A stretch of 64,000 bases of DNA from Pseudomonadota bacterium (GTDB lineage Bacteria; Desulfobacterota; Syntrophobacteria; Syntrophobacterales; Syntrophobacteraceae), in assembly GCA_023416335.1 (NCBI GenBank), contig JAEZHY010000126.1, forward strand, positions 7,089-71,088, read 5' to 3'. Each line of letters opens with the position of its first letter. The stretch's first letter is position 1. The notes under the pieces are model-generated. The model was not told the DNA's origin. It ran no database searches and saw only the letters and a list, made by a program, of their open reading frames with translations. Below, in pieces: positions 1 through 8,723 of the stretch. The position numbers and the translations under genes were made by a program.

Positions 1-240
1 GCCCGTGTCACCCATGGTTTGGTTCCGAGTGCAAGACGGTGGGCACGATGAAGCTCAATGTTGTTGCTTTAAGGAAATACGCCGCTGGTTCCCAAGGTCC
101 GCCTTGGGAACCCCGCCCCGGCAGGCCGGTTAGTATCCGGTACGTGCTGTCAAAAATACTTGGCCTGCCGGGACGGGGCATTAAAGCAACAGCATTGACG
201 ATAAAGCTGTGCCACCCTACCGCGGCCCCGCACCATTAAC
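1..240. repeat. dispersed intergenic repeat, module I (copy 1)
   Basis: Non-coding repeat. Bases 4-50 recur almost exactly at about 52138-52185. Bases 57-165 recur at about 51866-51965, and a shorter piece recurs near 31345-31400. Inside is a long inverted repeat: a GC-rich arm around 111-130 is answered by its complement around 162-182. The short ORF across it is an artefact, because both copies translate to the same low-complexity peptide. Confidence 0.75.
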
Positions 241-244
241 GCTA

Positions 245-330
245 TAGCATTGTTTTCTTTCGCGATTTTCGTGTATTTCGTGGTTGTGAGCTTTTATCTT
301 TCTTATTTTAGTTGCGGCTGTACACCCTCT
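245..330 (+). repeat. dispersed intergenic repeat, module II tail fragment
   Basis: Contains the T-rich string ttcgtgtatttcgtggtt and the 'agttgcggctgt' end found at 39425-39510, 43740-43810, 52490-52570 and 52740-52815. It abuts the 3' end of the phosphogluconolactonase gene. Confidence 0.65.
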
Positions 331-1050
331 TCAAAGCAGCGATGCTGCAGCCTTGTCGACCAGCCATATGAGGCTGGAATCGTCCTCGTCCTGGATCGCC
401 TGCGCGGGGAGCCTGTCCGGGTCATAGGGGCCGCTGAGGACTTCCCTCAGCGCACGGGCCTTATTTTCTCCGGAGACAATAAATACCTTCCTGGATGCCT
501 GGTTCAGGATAAGCGGCGTCAGTGTGACTCTTGAGATGTCCTGCCCGCGTACGTGAACGGCGGAAGCCCACCTGCCGACATCCCCGATGACGGAACTGCC
601 CGGAAAGAGCGAAGCGGTGTGGCCGTCTTCACCCAACCCGAGGAAGAGCAGGTCGAACCGGGGGGACTCACCGTCGAAAAAGTCGGAAAGCATCTTCTCA
701 TAATCGTGGGCCGCACGATCGGGAGATGCCGCGCACTGGATCGGATGGATATGCGAGGAAGGGATCGGGACCTTGTCGAGGAAAGCCCTCCGGGCCATGA
801 GGGAGTTGTTCCTGGGGTCATCGGGGGGAACACAGCGCTCGTCTCCCCAGAAAACATGGACCTTCTCCCACGGGACGCGGGGACTGAAGGTCGGCTCTCG
901 CAGCAGTTCATAGGTACGCTTGGGAGTGCTTCCGCCGGATAGAACGACGCTGAATCGCTCGTCGACCGTCAGGACCTGGGCGGCGAGGTAGACAAATAGC
1001 TCGGCTGCTGCCGTGCTCAAAGCTTCAAAATCGGGAAATACCTGAATCAT
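331..1050 (-). CDS. pgl: 6-phosphogluconolactonase
   Basis: 239 aa, the usual size of the DevB-type family. It hydrolyses 6-phosphogluconolactone to 6-phosphogluconate, the second step of the oxidative pentose phosphate pathway, in the cytoplasm. Family motifs are visible: [16 protein letters not shown] near the N-terminus, the [17 protein letters not shown] block, and [15 protein letters not shown]. Its ATG overlaps the stop of the upstream zwf gene by 4 nt (ATGA), so the two are probably translationally coupled. It is the last gene of the gnd-zwf-pgl run. A dispersed repeat begins right after its stop. Confidence 0.95.
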   Translation of the reverse strand: MIQVFPDFEALSTAAAELFVYLAAQVLTVDERFSVVLSGGSTPKRTYELLREPTFSPRVPWEKVHVFWGDERCVPPDDPRNNSLMARRAFLDKVPIPSSHIHPIQCAASPDRAAHDYEKMLSDFFDGESPRFDLLFLGLGEDGHTASLFPGSSVIGDVGRWASAVHVRGQDISRVTLTPLILNQASRKVFIVSGENKARALREVLSGPYDPDRLPAQAIQDEDDSSLIWLVDKAAASLL

Positions 1051-2594
1051 TCTGCGACCTCGGACTCCCTTCGACAGTCCACCGTAATTTCCCCCGGCGA
1101 CGGCTTCGGTTCGATCCAGTTATAGCCGTCCTGTGCGATTAATGTCCCGGCGCATTCCGGCCCCCAACTCCCGGCCGGGTAATTCGGAAAATCCGACGGC
1201 CGGACGGATTGCCAGATGTCGAGCACCGGAGCTATGACCGACCAGGCCGCTTCGGTCTGGTCCGCCCGCATGAAAAGGGTCATATCCCCGAACATGATGT
1301 CCAGCAGCAGGGTCTCGTAGGCCTCGGGCGACGGGATGCGGAAGGCCTCGTTGTAGTAGAAGCGCATCATCACCGGAGACAGAGTCATTCCCTGCCCCGG
1401 GCGTTTCACCTCGAACCGGAGCAGGATTCCTTCGTTGGGCTGGATGGCTATCAGCAGCCTGTTGGGCCGGGAATCGAGCAGGGACGCCTGCGGAAAGGTA
1501 TGGTGCGGAACGGGCCGGAACTGGATCCAGACCTCCGAAACCTTATCGGGGAGCCGCTTGCCCGTCCGCAGGTAGAACGGCACATCCTGCCATCGCCAGT
1601 TATCGACATACAACTTGAGGGCGGCAAAGGTTTCGGTATGTGAATCCGCCGGAATATTCGGTTCGCACTGGTATGCGGGCACCTGCTTTCCTTCGATCCA
1701 CCCGGCGCCGTACTGGCCGCGCACGGCATACTTCTGAATCTGATCCCGGGGGATCTTTCGGATCGCATGGAGCACGTCCACTTTCCTGCTCCGGATTTCA
1801 TCTCCCTCGAAATAGACCGGCGGTTCCATGGCTATCAGGCAAAGAAGCTGCAGGAGATGGTTCTGAACCATGTCACGCAGCGCCCCGGCATGATCGTAAT
1901 AGTCGCCGCGAGTTTCCACCCCGACACTTTCGGCAACCGTAATCTGCACCTGCTCGATGTAGTTCCGGTTCCAGATCGGCTCGAACAAAGCATTTCCGAA
2001 TCGGAAGGCGAGGATGTTCTGGACGGTCTCCTTGCCCAGGTAATGGTCGATTCGGTATATCTGATTCTCCGCAAATATCGTCGTCAGCTTCCTATCGAGC
2101 ATTTTGGCCGATTCCAGATCGTGGCCGAAAGGTTTCTCCACCACTATTCTGGCCCTGTCGTCATTCAACCCCGCCTCGGGCAGTCCTTCAATTGCGGACC
2201 CGATTAAATTGGGCGGAACGGCAAGATAGAAGACCCTGGTCGACTGGGTATCCCACTGCTCCTCATAGCCGTCCAGGTTGCGGGCAAGTTTTTGGAAATC
2301 CTCGACTTTCTTCATATCGGCGGTATCATGCACGATATTTGCCGCGAATTCCCGCCAAGGGCCGTCTTCGGTTTTTCCAGTCCGGGAGAAACGGTCAACT
2401 CCGGAGCGGAGCTTGTTTCGGTAGGCCTCGTTGTCGATATTTTTTCTATCCAGACCGATTATGACAAAGAGGTCCGGGAGTTTCTTTTCGAGAAAGAGAT
2501 TATACAGGGCGGGAATGAGCTTGCGCCAGGCGAGGTCTCCTCCGCCTCCGAAGATAACGAACGCGGTAGGACCGGGTTTAGGAACCGTCAGCAT
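1047..2594 (-). CDS. zwf: glucose-6-phosphate 1-dehydrogenase
   Basis: 515 aa, full length for the family. It oxidises glucose 6-phosphate to 6-phosphogluconolactone with NAD(P)+. The N-terminal Rossmann loop reads [16 protein letters not shown], where most homologues have GASGDL, a mild deviation. The substrate/active-site signature [13 protein letters not shown] is intact, as are [10 protein letters not shown] and the C-terminal [18 protein letters not shown] block. The start has GAGGAA about 10 nt upstream and lies 12 nt after the gnd stop. The 3' end overlaps pgl by 4 nt. Confidence 0.96.
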   Translation of the reverse strand: MLTVPKPGPTAFVIFGGGGDLAWRKLIPALYNLFLEKKLPDLFVIIGLDRKNIDNEAYRNKLRSGVDRFSRTGKTEDGPWREFAANIVHDTADMKKVEDFQKLARNLDGYEEQWDTQSTRVFYLAVPPNLIGSAIEGLPEAGLNDDRARIVVEKPFGHDLESAKMLDRKLTTIFAENQIYRIDHYLGKETVQNILAFRFGNALFEPIWNRNYIEQVQITVAESVGVETRGDYYDHAGALRDMVQNHLLQLLCLIAMEPPVYFEGDEIRSRKVDVLHAIRKIPRDQIQKYAVRGQYGAGWIEGKQVPAYQCEPNIPADSHTETFAALKLYVDNWRWQDVPFYLRTGKRLPDKVSEVWIQFRPVPHHTFPQASLLDSRPNRLLIAIQPNEGILLRFEVKRPGQGMTLSPVMMRFYYNEAFRIPSPEAYETLLLDIMFGDMTLFMRADQTEAAWSVIAPVLDIWQSVRPSDFPNYPAGSWGPECAGTLIAQDGYNWIEPKPSPGEITVDCRRESEVAE

Positions 2595-2606
2595 AGGAAA
2601 TATTCC

Positions 2607-4028
2607 TCATACGGCACTCCAGTCGGTGTGAAAATATCCCGAGATATCCGTTCTTTCATAAGTATGTGCGCCGAAGTAGTCGCGTTGAGCCTCGATGAGA
2701 TTTGCCGGAAGCCAGGCACTTCTGTAGGCATCGTAGTATGCGAGGGCCGCCATCATGCCCGGGGCGGGCAATCCGGATTCGGCCGCGGCTTTGACCACCG
2801 CACGCAGATCGGCTTCATTGGCACTGATAATCTGCGCTAAAACAGGGCTGACCAGGGGATTAGCGAGAACCGGCTCCTCGCGATAGGCGCTTCGGATTTT
2901 TTCGAGTAGAGCGGCGCGGATGATGCACCCTCCCCGCCAGATCCGCGCGACCGTTTCCAGGTCGAGCTGAAACTTGTAATACGCGGATGCATGCCGCAAA
3001 AGGGAAAATCCCTGGGAATAGGTAAGGACCATCGCGGCATGGAGAGCATTCTTGAGCTGATTGAGGAAATAATCTCTGTCCGCGCGGATTTCGTTTTCGG
3101 GCCCTTTCAACTTCCCGCTTGCCGCTGTACGCTCCGACAGGAGAACGGACATGTTCCTCATCGCGACCGCCGTATCGATTACGGGAGTGGGTACCTGAAT
3201 TCCCATGGCATCCATCGTGGTCCACTTTCCCGTCCCTTTCTGTTCGGCACGGTCGAGAATGAAATCGATCAGGAGCGCCCCTTCCTTCTTGTGATCTTTG
3301 CGTCGGAAAATCCTGGCGGTAATCTCCGTAAGGTAGCTGTTCAGATCGGATTTGTCCCAGCCCTCATATACATCGGCCATCTCCGCGGACCGCATCTTCA
3401 GCCCGCGTTTCATCAAGTCGTATGTCTCCGCTATCAACTGCATCATTCCGTATTCGATGCCGTTGTGGACCATTTTCACGTAATGCCCGGCAGCTCCCGG
3501 CCCCAGGTAGGCGACACAGGGCTCTCCGTCGACATTAGCGGCGACCGCCTTCAGGATCTTCTCCACCCGCAAAAAACCGTCGCCGGAACCTCCCGGCATG
3601 AGGCTCGGGCCGTTTCGCGCGCCGGCTTCGCCTCCGGATATGCCCATGCCGATAAACTGGAGACCCTTTTCCGTCAGCCCCTGGTCACGCCTGATTGTGT
3701 CTGTGAAGTGGGAATTGCCGCTGTCGATTATCAGGTCCCCGGGTTCGAGGTGCGGCAAGAGAGCGGTAATGGCATCGTCAACCGGACTTCCCGCCGGCAC
3801 AAGGAGAATTATCGCCCTCGGCCGGGACAGGCCGTCGGCCAGTTCAGCAACCGAATACGCGGGCAGGATTCTGCGGCCCTTACCCTCCCCTTCCGCAAAG
3901 GCACGGACCTTTTCCGCCGAGATATCGTTTACGGCAACCGAAAAGCCGTGATCGGTGATATTGAGGGCCAGATTCGCCCCCATAACCCCTGCACCGATAA
4001 GGCCCACATCACACTTTTGCATAATCAT
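2607..4028 (-). CDS. gnd: 6-phosphogluconate dehydrogenase, decarboxylating
   Basis: 473 aa, the length of the dimeric NADP-dependent enzyme. It converts 6-phosphogluconate to ribulose 5-phosphate and CO2. The sequence shows an N-terminal dinucleotide fold (VGLIGAGVMGANLALNI), the IIDSGNSHFTDT block, the substrate signature GISGGEAGARNGPSLMPGG, the catalytic HYVKMVHNGIEYGMMQLIAE segment, and the C-terminal AQRDYFGAHTYERTD tail. A GGAG about 8 nt upstream supports the ATG. It is the first gene of the gnd-zwf-pgl run and lies 240 nt after tal-pgi. Confidence 0.96.
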   Translation of the reverse strand: MIMQKCDVGLIGAGVMGANLALNITDHGFSVAVNDISAEKVRAFAEGEGKGRRILPAYSVAELADGLSRPRAIILLVPAGSPVDDAITALLPHLEPGDLIIDSGNSHFTDTIRRDQGLTEKGLQFIGMGISGGEAGARNGPSLMPGGSGDGFLRVEKILKAVAANVDGEPCVAYLGPGAAGHYVKMVHNGIEYGMMQLIAETYDLMKRGLKMRSAEMADVYEGWDKSDLNSYLTEITARIFRRKDHKKEGALLIDFILDRAEQKGTGKWTTMDAMGIQVPTPVIDTAVAMRNMSVLLSERTAASGKLKGPENEIRADRDYFLNQLKNALHAAMVLTYSQGFSLLRHASAYYKFQLDLETVARIWRGGCIIRAALLEKIRSAYREEPVLANPLVSPVLAQIISANEADLRAVVKAAAESGLPAPGMMAALAYYDAYRSAWLPANLIEAQRDYFGAHTYERTDISGYFHTDWSAV

Positions 4029-4073
4029 CCGTAAGACTCCGCCTGGTTAGAGGCATACTCCAGATATTTTTTT

Positions 4074-4246
4074 GCACGCGAAGCCGCGAAGGCGCGAAGA
4101 AGAACAAAGAGATTCCTTACATATAAGATGTTCCTGTCCTCACGCATTCAATTCGGAACCTCGCCGGCGGCTTTCCGTATGTACTCCCGCCGGTCACCTG
4201 TGAACCAGTTCTCATCCTTATCTTTCTTCGCGCCTTCGCGTGAGAA
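4074..4246. repeat. intergenic inverted repeat
   Basis: In the gap between tal-pgi and gnd, a 'cgcgaaggcgcgaagaa'-type string at about 4085-4103 is matched in inverted orientation at about 4222-4241. This resembles a common short palindromic intergenic repeat. The arms are about 120 nt apart. No ORF here is convincing. Confidence 0.55.
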
Positions 4247-4268
4247 ATATCTGAATACTCAATTCACT

Positions 4269-7100
4269 CTATTTCTTCGCTAAAGCCGAGGCGACGATCT
4301 CCTTCAGCCGGGCCAGTCCACGGACGGCATCGGCTCCGAGATGAATCCTGATGACCCGCCGATCGTGCTGCTGCAACGCGGAAAGATCCCCCAGCGCCTG
4401 GGCCTGCCGCAACAATCCGAAGCTGAAGCGCCTGCCCGGTATGGGCACATCCTGCGCGGGATCGGCCGTAAGCAGGATGAAAAGCCCGGTGTTCGGCCCG
4501 CCCTTGTGAAACTGCCCCGTCGAATGCAGGTACCTTGGACCATAGCCGAGAGTCGATGCAAGATGAAGACTATTCCGGAGAAGCAGGCGGATTTCCTCCA
4601 GTTCCCGTTCAACCTCCGGCGTCTCGCTCAAATAGGCAAGGAGGGCGAGATAGTCGCCTTCGCGGCTTTCCCCGAAAAACCTGGAAAGAGCCTCCGTCAG
4701 ATTTGCCGCCTCGATGCCGGCGTAGAGCGCCAGATCGTCTTCCAGCAGGGAAGGTTCTTCCCCGGGCAGCCGCCCGTTTTTTTCGAATTCGGACAGGAGC
4801 CGGTTCGTGTTGCTCTTGCTCTCCTGGACGTTCGGCTGGTCGAAGGGGTTGATTTCGAGCACCGCTCCGGCCGTGGCCGTGGCGATCTCCCACCGCAAGA
4901 ATTCCTGAGCCAGATCGAGTTTGTCTTCGAGCATAATCTCGACCACCGGGTGACCCGCCTCTTTCAGTGCGGAGAGTTCCGTATCCGGATCTTCAGTATT
5001 CCCAGATAAACGAAACCGGACAAAAACCCGGTCTTTGCCGTAGACGGATGGATCGCCGGGCGCTTCCCCCGCGACGGGCAGAAGCCCGGTTCCGTTCTTT
5101 CCTGTGCTCTCCGCGATAAGCTGTTCGAGCCACATGCCAAGAGCGGCTATTTCCCGAGGCATCAGGAAAGTCACCTTGGATCTCCCCCGACGGGCAAATT
5201 CACCCAGGGCAGCCCCAAGCGAGACGCCGGGATTGTGTTCGACGGGCACGGCGTGCGCACAGGCGCAGCCTATTGTCAAAGCCCTGATGAGAATCGCCTC
5301 GACGTCCAGGCCCATAAGCACCATGGGAACCAGGCCGAAATAGGAAAGGGCCGAGTATCTTCCGCCGATGTCCGCGAAGTTCAGGAACGTCCGCCTGTAG
5401 CCGCGTTCCGCAGCCTGCCGGACAAGAGGAGTGCCGGGATCGGTAATGACGACGAAATTCATGCCCGCATCGTTGCCCACCAAATCCTTGAGCCTGTTAT
5501 AAAAGTACTCGCCGAAAGCGAGCGGCTCTGCGGTGGTCCCCGATTTGCTGGCCACGATAAATAGGGTCTTTTCGAGAGAGACTCGGGATTCGATGTCCCT
5601 GATGGTATCCGGATCGGTGGTATCCAGCACGGTCACCGGAATTCCCCGTCCCGAAGGAGAAAAGGTCCTCTCGAAGACCATGGGTGCCAGGCTGCTGCCG
5701 CCCATTCCCATATGGACAACGTGACGGAACCCCGCGTCCCATACTTCTTCAGCGAAACGGAGCAGATCGCGCAGGTTTGCTTCCATCTTTTCCGCGACGT
5801 GCAGCCATCCGAGCCCCTCTCTGATCGATCCGGTCCTATCCGGTTCCTTCACCCACAGGGAAGCATCCTTGCGCCAGAGCCTGCCGCAGAAATGCTCGCC
5901 GGTCAGGGCCTTCATCCGGTCCCGCACGGCAGCTTCAAATTCGCCGGAAAAGATTTTCTGCCGATCGATACGCTGCTTCAACGCGGCCGATCTTTTCGCT
6001 TCCAGGGTATTGAGCAGGCTGTCGTAGGGCTTGTTGAACTTCTCGACCCCCTGGTCTTCCAGTTCCTGCGTCAGTTTTTCCAGGTCAAGCCCCAGTTCGA
6101 CCAGCCGATTGAGCTTCGCCTTCGCTCCCCCGATGCTCTCTTTCAGCCGCGGGGCCGGGTTGCCGTGATCCCTGTAGGCGTTGAGAGTCTCCAGAGGCAC
6201 CGTGTTGACCGTGTCGGGCCCGATCAGCGCCTCCACGTATTTTATGTCGGCGTACTCGGGATTCTTGGTGCTGGTGCTTGCCCAAAGGAGCCTCTGGACT
6301 TGGGCGCCCTTTTCCCGCAGCCGGGCGAAGCGTTCGCTCCCGAATATCTCCTCGTAGATCGTATAAGCCGTCTTGGCGCTGAGAATCGCGGTATTGCCGA
6401 GAAGTTCGCGGGCAATTTCAGATTTGGGACCGCCTTCCTCGATGATTTTTTTCAGCAGCGGATCGACCAGGACGTCGATCCGGCTCAGGAAAAAGCTCGC
6501 TACCGATGCGATCCCGGAAAGGGGTTTCCCCTGCGCGGCACGGTCCTCCAGGCCGGAGATGAAGGCTTCGGCGACTTTTCGATAACGCTGGAGCCCGAAC
6601 AGCAAAGTCACATTGACGTTGATCCCCTCGCTTATGAGTTGCCGAATCGCGCTGAGACCTTCAATCGTAGCGGGGACCTTGATGAAGACGTTCGGACGGT
6701 TGAGAGACGTCCACAGCCGGCGGGCTTCTTCGATGGTCGCGTCCGTATCGTGGGCCAGGTGAGGGTTCACCTCCAGGCTGACGTATCCGTCTTTCCCTTC
6801 CAGACGTTCGAAAACGGGACGAAAAAGGTCCGCCGCCCACTGGACGTCCTCGATAGTGAGGGCGGCCAGGATTTCCTGCGTCGTTTTGCCCTCAAAAGTC
6901 AGCGCCTTGATGGTGTTGTCGTAGTCGTTGCTGCCGGCAATGGCCTTATCGAAGATGGAGGGATTGGAGGTGATTCCGAGAAGAGAGTCTTCATCGATCA
7001 TCCGCTGAAGCTCTCCGGACTCAATAAGATGACGTCGGATGTAGTCCAGCCAGATGTCCTGGCCGAATTCGTGCAATTTAACGAGAGGGTTCTCTCCCAT
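4269..7100 (-). CDS. tal-pgi: bifunctional transaldolase / glucose-6-phosphate isomerase
   Basis: 943 aa fusion. The N-terminal part (about residues 5-370) is transaldolase: GITSNPSIFDKAI, the strand with the Schiff-base lysine (RPNVFIKVPATIEGL) and LLWASTSTKNPEY. The C-terminal part (about 420-935) is phosphoglucose isomerase: GMGGSSLAPMVFERTF, FIVASKSGTTAEPLAF and the late YLHSTGQFHKGGPNTG histidine motif. It links the non-oxidative pentose phosphate branch with glycolysis. I place the start at 7100, where AGGAG sits about 9 nt upstream. An in-frame extension to 7226 has no such site and unlike composition. The protein should be cytoplasmic. Confidence 0.94.
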   Translation of the reverse strand: MGENPLVKLHEFGQDIWLDYIRRHLIESGELQRMIDEDSLLGITSNPSIFDKAIAGSNDYDNTIKALTFEGKTTQEILAALTIEDVQWAADLFRPVFERLEGKDGYVSLEVNPHLAHDTDATIEEARRLWTSLNRPNVFIKVPATIEGLSAIRQLISEGINVNVTLLFGLQRYRKVAEAFISGLEDRAAQGKPLSGIASVASFFLSRIDVLVDPLLKKIIEEGGPKSEIARELLGNTAILSAKTAYTIYEEIFGSERFARLREKGAQVQRLLWASTSTKNPEYADIKYVEALIGPDTVNTVPLETLNAYRDHGNPAPRLKESIGGAKAKLNRLVELGLDLEKLTQELEDQGVEKFNKPYDSLLNTLEAKRSAALKQRIDRQKIFSGEFEAAVRDRMKALTGEHFCGRLWRKDASLWVKEPDRTGSIREGLGWLHVAEKMEANLRDLLRFAEEVWDAGFRHVVHMGMGGSSLAPMVFERTFSPSGRGIPVTVLDTTDPDTIRDIESRVSLEKTLFIVASKSGTTAEPLAFGEYFYNRLKDLVGNDAGMNFVVITDPGTPLVRQAAERGYRRTFLNFADIGGRYSALSYFGLVPMVLMGLDVEAILIRALTIGCACAHAVPVEHNPGVSLGAALGEFARRGRSKVTFLMPREIAALGMWLEQLIAESTGKNGTGLLPVAGEAPGDPSVYGKDRVFVRFRLSGNTEDPDTELSALKEAGHPVVEIMLEDKLDLAQEFLRWEIATATAGAVLEINPFDQPNVQESKSNTNRLLSEFEKNGRLPGEEPSLLEDDLALYAGIEAANLTEALSRFFGESREGDYLALLAYLSETPEVERELEEIRLLLRNSLHLASTLGYGPRYLHSTGQFHKGGPNTGLFILLTADPAQDVPIPGRRFSFGLLRQAQALGDLSALQQHDRRVIRIHLGADAVRGLARLKEIVASALAKK

Positions 7101-7226
7101 GTGTTCAAGCTCCTGAATTCTAACACCCGGGCCCGAATGACGCTTTGCCAATGGCCCAAGTCCCGCGGGGACACATTTACAGGAAATGAACCGAGGTCTC
7201 CGGGAAGAAGGGCCGGAATTGCCCAT

Positions 7227-7571
7227 GAAGCAAATGTAAGCTTAAACTTGATATGGGGTAAGAGGTTGACAATGAGAGAGAGAATTTTGGGGCAGGTTTT
7301 ATTGGGAAGGTTGGGTGGGGCACTTCTCTGTGTGGGGTTTGGGCGACAGTTCGAAGTCTGCAAAATCACCCCTGAGCCATGAAGTTCTCCAATCAGAGTA
7401 CCTTCGTTGGCACTTTTTGATTGACGTATCATGCATGGGGGTAGATCATAGTGTCCAAGAATAATTGATCTCTTCATATCACTATCAAAGGATCAGTTCC
7501 CATGCGTTAATATTAACAACTGTGGCAACAGCAATGGAATATTTGTCCTCAATAATTCAAAAGGGCTTACC
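7227..7571. other. gap between tal-pgi and the SIR2 gene
   Basis: About 345 nt separate two divergently transcribed units (tal-pgi minus, SIR2-herA plus). It should contain both promoters. It becomes A+T-rich toward the SIR2 gene. I see no repeat or convincing ORF. Confidence 0.4.
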
Positions 7572-8723
7572 GTGACATATCATGATGACCTTTCAATTCT
7601 GAGGGAAAAGCCATTTACGGAGGCAATCGGAAAGCTCGAAGAATTAATGACTCAGGATGGGCGCGCATTCCTGATCGGCGCCGGCTGTAGCAAATGCGCT
7701 GGGCTTCCCCTGATCCTCGAACTCACCGACAAGACACTGCAAAGCCCAGAACTGGACGCAACAGCGAAGAAGATTCTTGAAGGTCTGCAGACTCAATTTC
7801 AGGGCTCCCCGAATGCGAACATTGAAGATTATCTGAGTGAATTGATCGACCTTTTGGCTATAGCAGAGCGACGGACAAGACGAGCTGCAACACAGCAGCA
7901 GGTGAATCTGGCGGGGCAATTCTTTACAGAGGACCAACTGCGTTATGGTGCTGAGAACATAAAGCAGAATATCGCCCGAATTATCGACTGCGATAACATA
8001 AATATAGAGACTCACCAACGCTTCGTCAGGGCCGTTCACCGGCCACTTCGGCCCGGCAAAACCAACATAGGTCAAATTGTAGATTACTTGGTTCTCAATT
8101 ATGACACTTTGATGGAGGATGCGTTAGCACTTGAACGCGTACCATTTTCTGACGGTTTAGATGGTGGCGTAACAGGATGGTGGAGTCCATTGACTTTTGA
8201 ACGGAACGGATTGGCGGCACGCGTTCTGAAGTTACACGGGTCTATTAATTGGTGCGAATTCCCAGACGACCCGTTCCCTCGAAGAGTGGCGAGTTGTCTT
8301 AAAATACGCCAAGCTCGAGAACGTCGCATCCTAATCTGGCCAGCATCAACAAAGTATCGCGAAACTCAAAAGGACCCCTATGCCCAGCTAGCATCGCTCG
8401 CACGTAATATTCTTCGTCCGACGAGTGGCTCCCAGCGGGTTCTGACTGTCTGCGGGTATAGTTTCGGGGATTCTCATATCAACATTGACATTGACCGTGC
8501 GCTTCGGGAATCAGCAGGTCGCCTTACCGTCGTCGTCTTCACATCGGAAGACGAACCAGTTGGGCAAATTAAGAAGTGGAATGAGGATACGTCAATCGGC
8601 GAGCAAGTTCTAATATTCGCAAAGAGGGGCTTCTTTCATGGCAAGCAACGTTGTATTTCGAAGACTGATCTTCCGTGGTGGAAGTTCGAGAATATAACGC
8701 GGCTTCTGGGAGGGGAATGTTGA
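7572..8723 (+). CDS. SIR2-family NADase-like defence effector
   Basis: 383 aa. SIR2-fold landmarks in order are the NAD-binding GAGCS (36-40) followed by GLPL, the LNYDTLMEDA block (Asn176/Asp178), the catalytic-type His222 in VLKLHGSINW, and CGYSFGDSHIN (294-304). Standalone SIR2 proteins of this size paired with HerA act as antiphage NAD+-degrading effectors (SIR2-HerA/Nezha systems), so NADase activity is inferred from family and partner. The start is GTG with AAGGG about 7 nt upstream. The stop overlaps the HerA start by 7 nt. The gene is visibly A+T-richer than the flanking metabolic genes, consistent with transfer. Confidence 0.85.
   Translation: MTYHDDLSILREKPFTEAIGKLEELMTQDGRAFLIGAGCSKCAGLPLILELTDKTLQSPELDATAKKILEGLQTQFQGSPNANIEDYLSELIDLLAIAERRTRRAATQQQVNLAGQFFTEDQLRYGAENIKQNIARIIDCDNINIETHQRFVRAVHRPLRPGKTNIGQIVDYLVLNYDTLMEDALALERVPFSDGLDGGVTGWWSPLTFERNGLAARVLKLHGSINWCEFPDDPFPRRVASCLKIRQARERRILIWPASTKYRETQKDPYAQLASLARNILRPTSGSQRVLTVCGYSFGDSHINIDIDRALRESAGRLTVVVFTSEDEPVGQIKKWNEDTSIGEQVLIFAKRGFFHGKQRCISKTDLPWWKFENITRLLGGEC

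Noticed and set aside
39..239. 66-codon frame at the left edge
   Set aside because: Lies in a dispersed repeat; the same peptide recurs at 51840-51960 in an ORF that is equally unsupported.
2991..4034. 347-codon plus-strand frame
   Set aside because: Antisense shadow of gnd.
5712..7382. 556-codon plus-strand frame
   Set aside because: Antisense shadow of tal-pgi.
8675..8716. HerA N-terminal extension of 14 residues
   Set aside because: ATG 8717 has a better ribosome-binding site and a typical short overlap with the SIR2 stop.
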